64,000 bases of DNA from Daphnia carinata (GCF_022539665.2 NC_081336.1:6864278-6928277), one strand, 5' to 3'; positions 41,780 to 53,643 are shown, numbered from the stretch's first letter. The notes: generated by a model not told the origin, from the sequence alone. Made by a program: numbers and translations.

Positions 41780-42690
41780 GCGGCCTGAAAATCTACGTGG
41801 GCTATCCACCTGTTTTTTCATCGGCACGCCATTTTTGCCAACCGACTATGCCTTCGTTGGTCTTTTTTTTAATCTTTTTTTTTTCGGCGGGCCATTTTTG
41901 CACATGCCTTCCTTGGGCATCTTTTTCATTTTTTTTTCAAAAAGATTCAAAAATGAAACATGCAAAAATGGCCTTATTCGCTATTGCACCGAAAGATTTC
42001 CTTGCACTTAAAAGTTGTTACTATCTTAAATTTTACTATTTACTTCTTAAAATTATGAAATTTTAATAATAATGTCGTATCTAAGAACTTTCGTTACAAT
42101 AGCGGCCATAGTACTACTTTTTAATGAGTCCAGGTTAGTTCCATAGTTTTTTTTTTTAGTTTTTTCGGCGGGCCATTTTTGCATCCTCAGCTTCCGATTT
42201 TTCACCTATTTTACTACTCATTTTTGACAAATCTTTTCATTTTTCAAAATCTTAAAAAAAAAGAAAAAAAGATTTGTCAAAAATGGAAAAAAATGAAAAA
42301 GATGCCCAAGGAAGGCATATGCAAAAATGGCCCGCCGAAAAAAAAGATTTAAAAAAATTATGCCACATAAAGGCATAGTCTGGATGGCAAACATTTGGCC
42401 AACAAAGGCATAGTCTTGGCAAAAATGGACGCTACACGAAACGTCATTGTCTGGCCGAAGTTGAAAATGTAAAAAAATGCTGTGCCGAAATCTTAATTAG
42501 TAAAAAACATAGTATATTAGTAGTATAAGAATTTTTATATTTCGGTACAATAGGGGAAAAACTATATTATGGAACAACAAATATACACAACGAAAGATTT
42601 CGGTGCAATAGTGAAAAAAGATTGCAACGAAAGATTTCGGTGCAATAGGGGAAAAGGCTTGCTATTTCGGTGCAATAGATGACAACAAGA
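41780..42690. repeat. Foldback-type repeat with ggccatttttgc arms
   Basis: Sequence at 41820-41945 (gccatttttgcc, ctatgccttcgttgg, cggcgggccatttttgc, cttccttgggcatctttttc) recurs as its reverse complement at about 42283-42430. A further direct copy of cggcgggccatttttgc lies at 42168. Flanking tttcggtgcaatag copies lie in direct repeat at 42540-42680, with an inverted copy near 41980. Two overlapping ORFs on the plus strand here are translations of this repeat. Confidence 0.7.
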
Positions 42691-42699
42691 AAAAGAAAA

Positions 42700-45160
42700 A
42701 ACTACATCAGTAACCAGTTGCAGGTTCTCATTCATGGTAAAGCTATATAATTAACTGACTTTTGCTATTCTTCTTTAGACCACATGTTTAATTCATCATA
42801 TATACGTGTTTCTTTTATTTTTGGGCAAGATGTTACATAGAAAACCGATAAGAGTTTTTGGACTACCGTACTGCTTTTCGCATGTTTGACGTTTATCCGT
42901 CCATATCCATGTTGTCGTGGCTAAAACAACAAAAAGGTTGGAATCTAGATACTACGTGGTACGTTGTTATACAAATATTTATTCATTAATTGTATTCTTA
43001 ATTAATTTTTGTTACAGCTTTCACTTTACGCTATGTACTTCGAGGACTTTGTTTTTAGCTGTGAAAACCTTATTCTTCTATAAGCAAGGCATGTCGTTTT
43101 GAGATTCCATTTTAAACATTACTAAAACATTTTCAAAATTGTATCACGTTTTCAGTGTGTCTTGTATTGCCAACGCTGCTGATGTCTGAAATAACAATGG
43201 CCTAGGTAAGGTTTGAGTCGTATAATTCTTTTATGTGCTATATTAATCTGAAGTCTTTCTTATCTGTGAAACAAGAGCAAAGAAAAGGAAGCATTCGTCT
43301 TTAAAACAACCGACTACGCAGCAACATGCAACCATGTATCTACCATTATCATAAGGGTTTGTTATTAGAAACACAGAGTTAAACATCCGGAATTGGCACA
43401 GCAGCAAAGCTTCAACTTCAAAATAGTTGGAAGCCATACAAGTAATAGTATTTATTTAAAATTTTACGTTTCTCAATCTGAAGTTGAGTGCTGAGAAGCT
43501 CTTCCCGTGTTCATATATAATTGAAATGTTCAAGTGATGTGAACGAGGTAGGACATCCATTTAGATCCAAATCATTCTAACATCTAGAGATCTTGCGTAG
43601 TTTGTCATAAGTAATCCCTCAATCGTCCTCCATTTTACTATACCATTCTATTCCACAAATTCAAAGCTAATTCCAATTACAAAGGGAACGGCCTCCTTGC
43701 GGATATTTATTTATTACGTATAAATTTATCTTTGTTTAATGTATTTCTTTGAAAGTGAAAATGCAGGCAGAACGAAACGGAATCACTAAGAGCCGTTTTG
43801 GTCAGTGTGGGAACGGGGTGAAGTTAAATCCGGCTGAGGTCTAAAGGCGAAGCCTTAAGCACGGGATTTATTTAATAAATTTACAATTCGGGTGATTTTT
43901 TATTCTTATTTCACATCATGTAAACTATATACACACCTTTTGATTTTATGCTTAATAGGCTTTCTCGAATATACGCGGCGGATGTTTTAAAATTGCATTA
44001 TGTCTGTATATTGGAGTAGGCCTATCGTAGTTTAAATCCCAGAAGTGTGTGATTCATTCCTCATCAGGGCAAAACATATAGTTAACAAGATGTCGAATTA
44101 AGTTGTCGATCGAGGAAGTTTTCAATCCTTTCTGTTGATTTCGTCGAAGGTTTTCGGCCGGATTGCACTCAACTCATCCCCATACTGACCGAAATGGCTC
44201 TGGATGATTTCGTTTGCTTTCCAATAGACAATCATTCCATCTATTTCAAAGCGTGCTTTATACTTGAGAAAACCGAATACGCCTTGATAAGTCTGCACGT
44301 GAGGCCGTTTCCCCTGTAGTTGGAATGAAATGGTATGGTAGAATGGTTGAAAATTAGATGAACTTGAATTAACAGATATTTTTCTGGATTTTTTTTATCG
44401 CACACATCACGTACAGTCTACATTTTTCAATAGCAGTGGTACATATTAATCTGTCCTGATTGTAAATTAATAGAAAATTCTGATGTTCAATAATTCTTGA
44501 AATGCACAAAACTTATCTTTAAAGGATTAAGATTTTAGTTAGTGGTAATCTTAATAGCCATGTTTTTCTTGAATCGTTATAATATTTTTCCCTTCCAGAT
44601 TACGTTAAATCAAGGGATTTCTCTCCTACTATAATTACAACAAGGAGTCACATCAATTCCAAACAAGTTAACAATGAAGGTTTTATGGAAAAGCACTAGC
44701 ACGTAACCTGGATGAGCCCGGCGGATCTCCTTAGCCAAGGTTTAAAATGTTTTCTCTGTCTGGCTGTTACGCAAAACAAGGGTGCGTGACACATACTAAA
44801 TCGGGTGAGTAATTAGTAAATAAGACCTATCGAAGTTTAATTATTCTCGGAACATTAAGAATCATCCTTATTTTCTTCTAATAAAAACTTTCTCTTTCTA
44901 GGTTACTAATATTGATGGATTTACATTGCGCCGGAAAAATTGCAGCTAGCATCAACAGCCGTTAAAGTATGTAAATAATATGTGAACTTGCGTCACCAGG
45001 AAGTGGGTTTTGAGGACTGCCTTGATTTGCCCAAAATTTTTAGTTTCCCAAGGATCTACGTAGGCGTCTCCAATTGGATATGAAACATCCTACTGACTGT
45101 CACCGTTTTACAATGTGCTGAAAGGTAATAAACGTTATTCTTGTTAGACTACTCGGTATT
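42700..45160. other. Spacer between the long inverted-repeat arms, no gene recognised
   Basis: AT-rich, with short ORFs only. I found no transposase, integrase or polymerase motif that would explain the flanking 1.1 kb inverted repeat. Confidence 0.45.
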
Positions 45161-45164
45161 CTCC

Positions 45165-46256
45165 TGCGTGTTATTCCGCGCTATCCGATTCAGTTTTCTC
45201 TGGGCTATTTTGAGCGTGTTTTATACTTTTTACGTTCAATCGTCTGACTCTGGGGACGAGCGCAAAAAACTAAAATGTCGTTCTTTTTGGTCAATATCTT
45301 CATTAAATTGGTATTGGCGCAAAGGGCACACAGGCGTTCGCAATACCGAACCGATTGTTTTATATGTAAATGTCGTGTTTTTGTATCATGTTGTGTGACC
45401 GACAGTTGATCTTCTAGTAATTCGTTGTTTTGACTTAACCTTGTCATTTTGTATTTTCATTTTCTAACCGAGAAGATACAAGAAAAACCTGGTGATTATG
45501 TGTTGATATTTATGCGACTAAAAGCTGGCAAGACCTGGGAAGTACTATTTTAAACAAAAACACGTAAGATTATTTATTCTTAAACTACAGTTTGATGCTG
45601 GTCAGACACGCTTGTAAAAAGCCGCAATTGACACCCTGTGAAATTTCCAATCTAAATCATGTATTTAAATGGTAATACCGAGGTTTTTAAATAAACAACT
45701 TGTTCACTAATTCTTCTTCGATTCACTTTTATTTTGATTGTTGAGAAAAAAAACTAGATGTCGCTGTTGCGCTTCCAAAATGGTGGTATGTTTACGTGTG
45801 ACAGTGGTGTAAGCAGTGAATCCTGCTTGAAAGTCTTCGTTAAAAATGTTAGACTCCAGTGAAAGTTGTATAAAATTAAGTACTATTAAGTGTTTTATTC
45901 CCTGTGTCGTTTTGGAAGTGAAGCAAACCAAATATTTAATTTTTCATGTAACGAGCAATCTTGCAAGCTATGCAAGCTGCCAATTCCAAACTGTCACAAA
46001 TTGCTCTGTCAAAAAACTATGACCTTAGCATTCCATCATGCTACTCTGTTGCTCTATTGAGAGGTATTTAACTTGTATGTGGCCGTTAATATACCATTTG
46101 GCATGATTCTGACTTTAAAATCTAGCTTTGTAAAACTTACAACGGAAGACATACTAACCAGTGGGAAGGTCACCAACAATAGAACCAACACACCACTGTT
46201 TAATTTGACTATCCTTTGCCTAGTCATCAGAAACAGCTTTAATCTGACTAGTGCAA
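45165..46256. repeat. Long inverted repeat, right arm
   Basis: Reverse-complement partner of 38740-39853. The arms are 5.3 kb apart. Most of the protein-like frame of the left arm is shifted here, and only the last 60 or so codons (46073-46285) stay open, so at least one copy has decayed. Confidence 0.85.
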
Positions 46257-46368
46257 CATGTCCCTCTTTGTTTGGATTCCAATGATTAACCACTACCAAC
46301 CAACTTAAATAGGAATGGACATCACAGCCAGTCCTGTTTGGTATTTTAAGTTTGAGGCTTATCTACTA

Positions 46369-46587
46369 TTACCATTGTTTAAATATAATATCCCATCGTA
46401 GGTCTGCCAAGCCTTCTCCTTCAGGAAAATTACCAGCCCTACAACTTTTGCAGTCTTCGGACAACAGGGTAAAGTAAATTTCCTTCCCTGTTATAATTAT
46501 GCCAATAATATTACATTCCACATGTAGTAACATGTTTTCTTCATATTTATCATTTGGAACTATGCCATCATCTTCTGTTCCACGCAA
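46369..46587 (-). pseudogene. Unrecognised coding-like fragment
   Basis: A 72-codon open stretch with even amino-acid composition (RGTEDDGIVPND, LLSEDCKSCRAG) ends at tandem stop codons just outside the long inverted repeat. It may be an exon or remnant of a gene related to the decayed one at 48.6-49.7 kb. Family unknown. Confidence 0.2.
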
Positions 46588-46629
46588 AATTGAATCAAAA
46601 TTCTAAGTTTTGCCCGTTCTTCACTTCAT

Positions 46630-46890
46630 AATCCTTCGTCGCCTGGCTTTTCGCCCCGTCCGTCGCCTCGCCCGTCGCCCCGTCTTCGCCTCGCCCATCT
46701 TCGCCTCGCCCATCGCCTCGTCCGTCTTCGCCTCACCCGTCGTCGTCGCCCTGTCATCGCCTCGCCCGTCTTCGCCTCGCCCGTCGTCGTCGCCCTGTCA
46801 TCGCCTCGCCCGTCTTCGCCTCGTGGTCACGCCGTCTACGCCTCCCCTATCGCCCCTTCATCACCTCGTGGTCGCCTCGTCTTCGTGGTA
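46630..46890. repeat. GC-rich minisatellite, cgcctcgcccgtcttcgcc type
   Basis: Tandem units of cgcctcgcccgtcttcg mixed with cgtcgtcgccctgtcat, imperfect. It directly adjoins a MITE. Differs in sequence from the minisatellite at 40 kb. Confidence 0.85.
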
Positions 46891-46928
46891 TGGTTGTGTT
46901 TTGTTTTATGTTGTATTATGTTTTGCAA

Positions 46929-47250
46929 ACTAACACGTTGGCTGCCACCCACCCACTTTGATCCCCTTTTTTTTTGTAGCTTGACAGGGACGGGCCGCGC
47001 TGTTCTGCTCTATGGTCTATCTGCCATGGGGTGGAGCAGCGCCACTGCCCAAGATTGGCCGAATGGCCCGTAGGCAACGCACCACAGGGAATTCCCTTTT
47101 TCGATGCGGCTGATGAGACCTGGAGTGTGCGTTCCCAAAAAGGTCTCATCGCCGTGTCAGCCCGGCCTACCCGGCCCCCTTGGTCGCTATCCCTAGGATA
47201 GCGACACTAGCGACAGTAGAAAATGGTGGCGTGGCAGCCAACGTGTTAGT
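46929..47250. mobile_element. MITE with perfect 20-bp terminal inverted repeats
   Basis: actaacacgttggctgccac at 46929-46948 is the exact reverse complement of 47231-47250. The 322-bp element is GC-richer than its flanks and has no transposase. The superfamily is not established; the ends do not show a certain target-site duplication. Confidence 0.75.
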
Positions 47251-47397
47251 TTAAGTGTATTTGTGTATGTATTGTATGTTGTGTACTGTATTTTAAAATG
47301 TATGTAATAGTGGTGGATATGTGGGTGGAAGGAGGGACAATAAAAACGATTTTACACTATTTAACTTTGTATTTATTATTTAGCCGTACATTTACTG

Positions 47398-47463
47398 ATA
47401 TGGGGATCGAACCCTAGTATTCTAGCATGACAACCACATGCTTTACCATTATTCCAACCATGA
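47398..47463 (-). repeat. tRNA-like sequence (SINE-related or decayed tRNA)
   Basis: On the minus strand: box A-like tggttggaataatggtaaa, a perfect 5-bp stem gcatg/catgc around loop tggttgt (anticodon position GTT), and box B gggttcgatcc. The acceptor stem pairs only in part. More likely a tRNA-derived repeat than an active tRNA-Asn. Confidence 0.45.
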
Positions 47464-47550
47464 ACTTACAAATGACTAATATGCATTCAACAATAAGCTA
47501 GTGTGTACTGAATATCTATATAAGTATCACAATCCGAAACAATGTTAACA

Positions 47551-47622
47551 AGGGCAGTATGGCATAATGGTAGCACGCCGGCCTATGGTGCAAGAATTCT
47601 GTGGTTCAAATCCCAGTCGACT
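47551..47622 (+). repeat. tRNA-derived SINE-like head
   Basis: Box A-like tggcataatggtagcacg and box B-like tggttcaaatccc at tRNA spacing, with a poor anticodon stem and no acceptor stem. It lies 90 bases from the opposite-strand tRNA-like sequence at 47398. Confidence 0.5.
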
Positions 47623-48638
47623 TAATATGAATTGTCGAAGTAAGAATATTATATGAAGAAAGAACTAAGAAGAATGCCAAGCAGAAAACCCAAGACCAAG
47701 CAAGATAAAAAGAAAGGCAAAGTAGGAAAGCAGTTAAAAACATAAGTTTTGCTATTTTTTGTTTAAAATATAAATTGTATTGACATTACTCTGCACATAT
47801 AAATGATTTTGCAACTTTAAAAAGGCACAATAGCCCTTTCAAAAGTTGCCGTCAACACAGACAGGGGGAGACACTGCCTTGTTGACCCACCGGGGAGATT
47901 ACCCGGTGATTGGCTAAGAGAAGCCGGAAGAAGAGCTGAAGATTTGGAACATTTTATTACAGGAGCGATTAACCTTTAATTCGGATTTGTGGGCAGCCAC
48001 GTCGCCCTCCGTGAACACATCATCGGACTAAGCGAACACCCCACGTCCCCTTTCCGGCCAGAGCCCTCCAAACCTCGGTATATGTTATTTTTATATATAC
48101 CGTACAGTAGGGGCATGACCCCCTACGGGCTTATTAGAAATTTAGGGGAAACGGGGCCTCAGAAAGAAGGGAGCCCAGATATGCACTTCAATTTTTTAAA
48201 TATAAAATACCGTCTTGGGAATCCGAATGAAGTATAGAAATGTCATGTTAAACATCCAATCATTACAATTTATTCAATGTCTTGCCCCAACCAAGAATCT
48301 TTCAGATCCAATGTTACTATCAACCTACACTGAGAAAAGAAAAACACCATTAAGCATCTCAATTGTTGCTCATGTGACTTACATGACTCATAGATGCAAC
48401 TTCTGGCAGAAGCTTGGGAAAGGCCATACAAATTGCAGATAAAAATCATTGTATAAGGCTCTTGAATGATAAAATAGCACCCACAGAATGTTGCATTGTT
48501 GATAGCTGTGTTCCCAGTATGCTGAAAATCCTTTCCTATTGGATAATTTTTTTTTTGTAGATTAGACATGGTTGGCAAAAAGGAGGAGAAATGCTTCGTC
48601 ATAAATTCTAAAAATTTTCAACAAAATTTCTTTCATAC

Positions 48639-49651
48639 CTAAAGAGTCCATGTATGATGTTCATCGCTGCAATGCCAGCGAAGTGAAACATCTTTAGGGC
48701 CATTTAAGTACCCAGCTTCACCAACACTCTGAACGTTAAGGACAAGTTGTTCTTTAGCAAGAGAAGCAGAATTATTTGAGGCTTCTAGCTGTGATATAAC
48801 TATAAAGGATTGCTGTTATACAGGATTCATTCACACAAGATGGTACTTCTCATTAGACAATTGGCATACTCTATTACTTTACCTCATACCTTAATGGTAA
48901 TGCACTCTCAGTGTTTTTTCAACTGTAGGCTCACTCTTCCATCCTGTAACACTTCCAGACTTGACTTGATCCCCCACTAAAATTCAGCAAATGCAAAATA
49001 ATAGCATTAAAAATACTTTTTTGATAGACAAAAAACCGAAAAGTACCTAACCCATGTTTTATGTTGAACTCGTGCCATTTCTGGGTTTCCGTACCACACC
49101 CATTTTTGTCCCAAATACGGTCCCACAATTGTTCAGTTCCTTTGCTGCATGAACTTATTACTAACGATTCTTTTAGTGCAGCACTAACAGAATTTAAATT
49201 TTACACACTGTCAGGTGGTGGACTGAATAACTAGACAATAAATAATTGTTTGTTAAAATTCTATAGTTATTTTGAATTCTTATTTGAAAAGTTTAGGTAC
49301 CTGACTGTGTTCGCCTAATGCCAACTCATCCTCACATTCAGTTAGGGATGAGTTTTGAAAAACCTCCTTCACTGTTTGGAAACTGTTCCGTTCCAATTTG
49401 TTCTATTCCCCTAGCTGAGCTTGTAGACTCAAAATTGGAGCTACAAAACACGAATGAATAAAAGCAAATAAATAGAATCATTACGTATTAGGCCTTACCA
49501 TCCTTAGCTTTGCTGTTATCTAGTATTTTGTGTTGTTCCAATAATTGGGCCTGCAGCTTCATAATTTGATCTAATAAACAATAATTATTAATTAAAAACC
49601 AATATAATAATGTTTATACTTACCATCCTTTTGTTGTATTATCTTATCCAT
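48639..49651 (-). pseudogene. Decayed multi-exon coding remnant, family unknown
   Basis: Exon-like blocks with canonical splice sites: 49624-49651 (ATG start), 49499-49570, 49301-49440, about 49047-49199, 48890-48976 and 48639-48788. The first three join in phase and would encode a Gln/Lys-rich coiled-coil N terminus (MDKIIQQKD, then IMKLQAQLLEQHK), but a TAG at 49403-49405 interrupts the third block. In-frame coding resumes after it (NKLERNSFQTVKEVFQ). The fourth block (GTEQLWDRIWDKNG) has no in-phase acceptor, and the fifth meets TAA at 48891-48893. The last block (LEASNNSASLAKEQ to HHTWTL) ends in TAG. I do not recognise the family. It could be a pseudogene, a cellular gene with assembly errors, or a relic of a mobile element. 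Confidence 0.4.
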
Positions 49652-49729
49652 TTTTCAATTGTTCCTCCAGCCACACGTTATTCTCCAGCCACGCTACTGA
49701 ACTAACTGCGAATGGCATCCAATGGACTG

Positions 49730-50135
49730 GAATTACCTACGCCAGTAATAACGAGTCTGAGCGGTAGATGGCTACGTGTCGGAAAAAAAGAAAAAAGTGT
49801 AATTTTTTTTTTTTTTGGCAAAATTTTTTTTTTTTTTGTGTAAAACGGATTGCCATATTGTTTAAATTTAAAAAAATTGAAACAAGTGAACATGTAAAAA
49901 AAACCGTCTGCTACTAAAGTGACACAGCTATGTGTAGACTTTCATATAGTCTCATCTACCGTTCATAGATATCACCAAATAATCGGAAAATAATCGCGAT
50001 TAAAAATTAATTTTTTTCCACTTTAATCGCCTATTGCGATTATTTAAAATAATTTGATCGCCGATTAAGATTTTAATCGAAATCGCAATCGCGATTAATT
50101 TACAATCGCGATTACGGCAGGTCTAGTATGTACTG
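49730..50135. repeat. ATCG-rich repeat, right copy (inverted relative to 37.5 kb)
   Basis: aatcgcgatt words repeat many times. The reverse complement follows the same order of landmarks as 37480-37720 (agacttgccg-like end, atcggcgatt, ttttccgattatt, tggca-tccgtttta, cactttttt, gccatcta). Confidence 0.5.
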
Positions 50136-50149
50136 TATATACTTTTTCG

Positions 50150-50215
50150 GCAAATTAGTGGGCTTGAAAATAAGCCCGACAAAATAAGCCAGACAAAATA
50201 ATCCCGACTTTTTCA
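50150..50215. repeat. Fragment of the aagcccgac repeat family
   Basis: Three near-tandem copies of aagcccgacaaaat, the junction motif of the family at 15.7-16.9 and 35.3-37.3 kb. Confidence 0.65.
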
Positions 50216-50933
50216 CCCATTTTTTTTTTCGAGAATCTTCAATTTACCACGAACTTCATATTTGAAATATAAGAGAATCACGAAAATTGACGTGCGGTTT
50301 TTATGAGAACAAAGATTTCTGAAATAAACGGAAAACGGTAACAAATATAGGCACCCTATTACGATACAGCGCAGCCGTGCAAACGCTGAACGGTATTGTC
50401 GCGCTAGCACGGTAAGTTCGCTGTTTATGGACGTTTTTGCATCAACACTCTGAACGCTACTCACCTATGGATTTCAGCAAACAACATCGTCTGCATGAAT
50501 GATCCATCATCAATCCAAGTACTGAATCGGTCTGCCTTTTCTGTATAAAAAGATGGGTATTTAAAAGATAGTCACTCCGTGAACCATAAGATGAGGCCAA
50601 TTTCTGAATACCTCCTCCCTAGAATTTTAGACAAATTCATGTTAAGTTACATCATCATGATAAAATCCTTATTTCAAATCGGGAGACGTTCAGTCAAACT
50701 AAGTGCCGTGCGTGTTATTAATCCTGGCATGATTTTCAAGTTATTAATACCTTCAATGTTTACTTTGTTGAAAGATCACCGTATGTTCCGTATCAGAAGT
50801 TGACGTCTACCTATGAGATTACGAATACCGATTGACTCCAATCGTCATGGCCAACATCTGAAAAAAAAAAAATAAAACAGTTGTTTTATCCTATAGTTTT
50901 GCAGTTGTCGGGTGGCTTCCATCAACACACGAC

Positions 50934-53643
50934 ATGGCAACGAGTAGTATTCTTTTATCACTTGCTCTCCTTTGCTGTTCTTTAATTTCAGCTATCAGCG
51001 TCAAATTTCATGGAGGGTAAGCTTTTATTTTAATTACGCATTTACTTAAAGATTCAATCTGCAACGAACAGCGTTCCTATTGTTTTATTAATCACAATTA
51101 CGGGACAAATAATTCATAGACGATTGAATTCGAATGAAGCCGACGCTATCGCTTTCCTGAACGAGTATAACACAGAGTATGGGGCCTTAGTCAATCAGTA
51201 CGTTATCGCTTCGTGGAACTATGAAACAAATTTGACCGACGAGAACGCCAACGCTGTTGTCAGTGTTTTACACCGAAATTTTTGTTTCCCTAAATACGAT
51301 TATTTATTCAAACACAATCTCAATGATAGGCGCAAGCAGGAGGAGTTGCCGGAGCTTATTACGAGGAAGCCTGCGCCACTGCGGCCACATTCGATACGAC
51401 TAATTTCAGCGAAGACATCAAGCGTCAATTAGCTTATCTCGATTCAGTTAGTCTAGAACCAGCAGAATCAGAAGAATTGTACAATATTCTTAGCGAGATG
51501 GCCAACATTTACGGCACGTATCAGGCAAGGCAGACCTTTAAAAAGAATTAACGAAATAAATATAAGCTGATTTTACTGGAATGACAGACCTGCAGATCCA
51601 ATCCGATGACGGGTATTAACGAATGTATGTACCTTGAACCGGAGTTGACTGAACTGATGGCACAAGTAGGAAACTATGACGATCATCTGTGGGCTTGGCA
51701 GGCCTGGCACAATGGAGTTGGTCGTCAACTCCGCCCGCTTTACTTGCGTTACGTCGAACTGAAAAACAAGGAAGCTCAACTCAACGGCTACGCTGATTAT
51801 GGCGATCAATGGCGACAAAAGTACGAAACCACTGAAATGGAAACTATTGTTCAAGATCTCTACGTTCAAGTCGAGCCACTGTACAAACAATTACACGCGT
51901 ACATCCGCCGCAAACTCTACGATGCCTACGGACCAGATAAAATCGATTTGCGAGGGCCTCTTCCGGCTCATTTATTAGGCGACATGTGGGGCCGTTTCTG
52001 GGTCAATTTGAACGAAATCGCCATCCCTTACCCCGACAAACCGTCGACTGATCCCACACCGGAGATGATCCGCCAGAACTACACTGTGGAACGCATGTTT
52101 CAAACAGGAAATCAGTTTTACACGTCGATGGGTTTGCTACCCGTACCCGATACTTTTTGGAACCTGTCTATGTTGGAAAAGCCCACTGACGGCCGTGAGG
52201 TTGCTTGCCATGCTACGGCTTGGGACTTCTACGATGGCAAAGATTTCCGTATTCGCATGTGCACTAAAGTTATCTTTGAAGATTTTCAAACCGTCCATCA
52301 CGAACTAGGACACATTCAATATTACATGGTAATTTGTGCGTAAGCGCTTCACATGAAAGAAAAGATACTGATACCTTTGTTTTGCATCCATTTTCAGCAA
52401 TACGCCTTCCAGCCGCTCAACTTCAGGTTAGTAATAAATAATAACGTAATAAAAATGTCTACATGCTTATCATGGTTGTCCTTATCGATTCTTAAGTCTA
52501 TGCTTACCTATTTATCTGTACATAAGGCCTCCTTTGTTTTTATCTTGCATCTGTTGAGATATGTCAGTCCGTATCAGTTCGATGTCCTATATAAAAGAAA
52601 AAGACGTAATTACTTAAATCCATATGATTGGATTATTTAAAAACAGGGATGGAGCCAATGATGGATTTCACGAAGCTGTTGGAGAACTAATGGCAATGAG
52701 TTTCTCTACTACCAAGCATTTGAACGCCATCGGTCTTCTAAATGTCCCCGATGATCCTGGTAATAATGAATACTTTGAATAACGCTAACTTAATTGAAAT
52801 TAACCTGTGAAATTGCGGCAGACGTGGATATGAACTTCTTGCTATTCCAAGCGTTGAACACCATCTCTACCCTGCCATTCCATTTGACGCAAGACACTTG
52901 GCGCTGGAGCATGTTCAGAGGCGACATCCCGCTCGAAGAGCTCAACGATAACTACTGGGCAGAAAAGTAAAGTTGTTATTTTTTTAGCAACTATAAATTG
53001 AATCCAAAAACTAAGAACAATGAATGTCAATCAAAACTCTCTAGAGCTCGAGTTGTTGGAGTGGCACCGCCGGTAGGACGTGATCCCGCGCTTGACTTGG
53101 ATATTACAGCCATCTATCACGTTTGCAACGACTTTGACATGATTCGATATTTCATGCGCACTTTCTACCAATATCAGTTCAATGAAGTTCTATGCCAAGC
53201 GGCAGGACACGAAGGCCCCTTGTACAAATGCGATTTCTACAATTCCACCGCTGCCGGAGATGCCCTAGCGTACGTCAACGTTTACAATACGGTGTTCAAC
53301 GTTTAAAGTTTTCTTCTCACCAAACAGGGAAATGTTAAAATTAGGAGCATCACGACCCTGGCAGGATGCGATGGAGGCATTGACTGGGCAACGTGACATC
53401 CTAGCCTCTCCGCTGCTCAATTATTTCGAGCCATTGCGCATTTGGTTAGAGGCCGAGAACATCAAAAATGGCGATTACATCGGATGGGACATACCGGCAA
53501 ACAAACACGTCAACAAAGAATTTGCACCGTACCTTAAAGAAAAAACGCAGCAGAAACTCGGTTTGTCTCCAGCCCGCGAATCGCCATCGCCAATGTTGCG
53601 GAAGAACAGGATGTTGTCCGGTTTCCGACCCCGCTTTGACTAA
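50934..53643 (+). CDS. Ance: Angiotensin-converting-enzyme-like dipeptidyl carboxypeptidase (M2), 9 exons
   Basis: Exons: 50934-51016, 51120-51258, 51330-51524, 51588-52328, 52398-52426, 52647-52759, 52822-52966, 53045-53269, 53328-53643; 661 aa, phases consistent. The first 20 or so residues ([15 protein letters not shown]) form a signal peptide. The zinc site is complete: HELGH at residues 377-381 and Glu405 in HEAVGE, matching human His383, His387 and Glu411 by position. Other family blocks are [13 protein letters not shown]-like [39 protein letters not shown]-like [15 protein letters not shown], and [14 protein letters not shown]. It has a single catalytic domain and no C-terminal membrane span, so it is a secreted ACE-like enzyme that removes dipeptides from small peptides. 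Intron 3 (51525-51587) is GC-AG with donor cag|gcaag. Exon 5 is only 29 bp. Confidence 0.96.

Noticed and set aside
46610-46933. 107-codon plus-strand ORF rich in Ser/Pro/Arg
   Set aside because: Translation of the second minisatellite, with no splice or domain support.
51573-51890. 105-codon minus-strand ORF
   Set aside because: Antisense of the large catalytic exon of the ACE-like gene.
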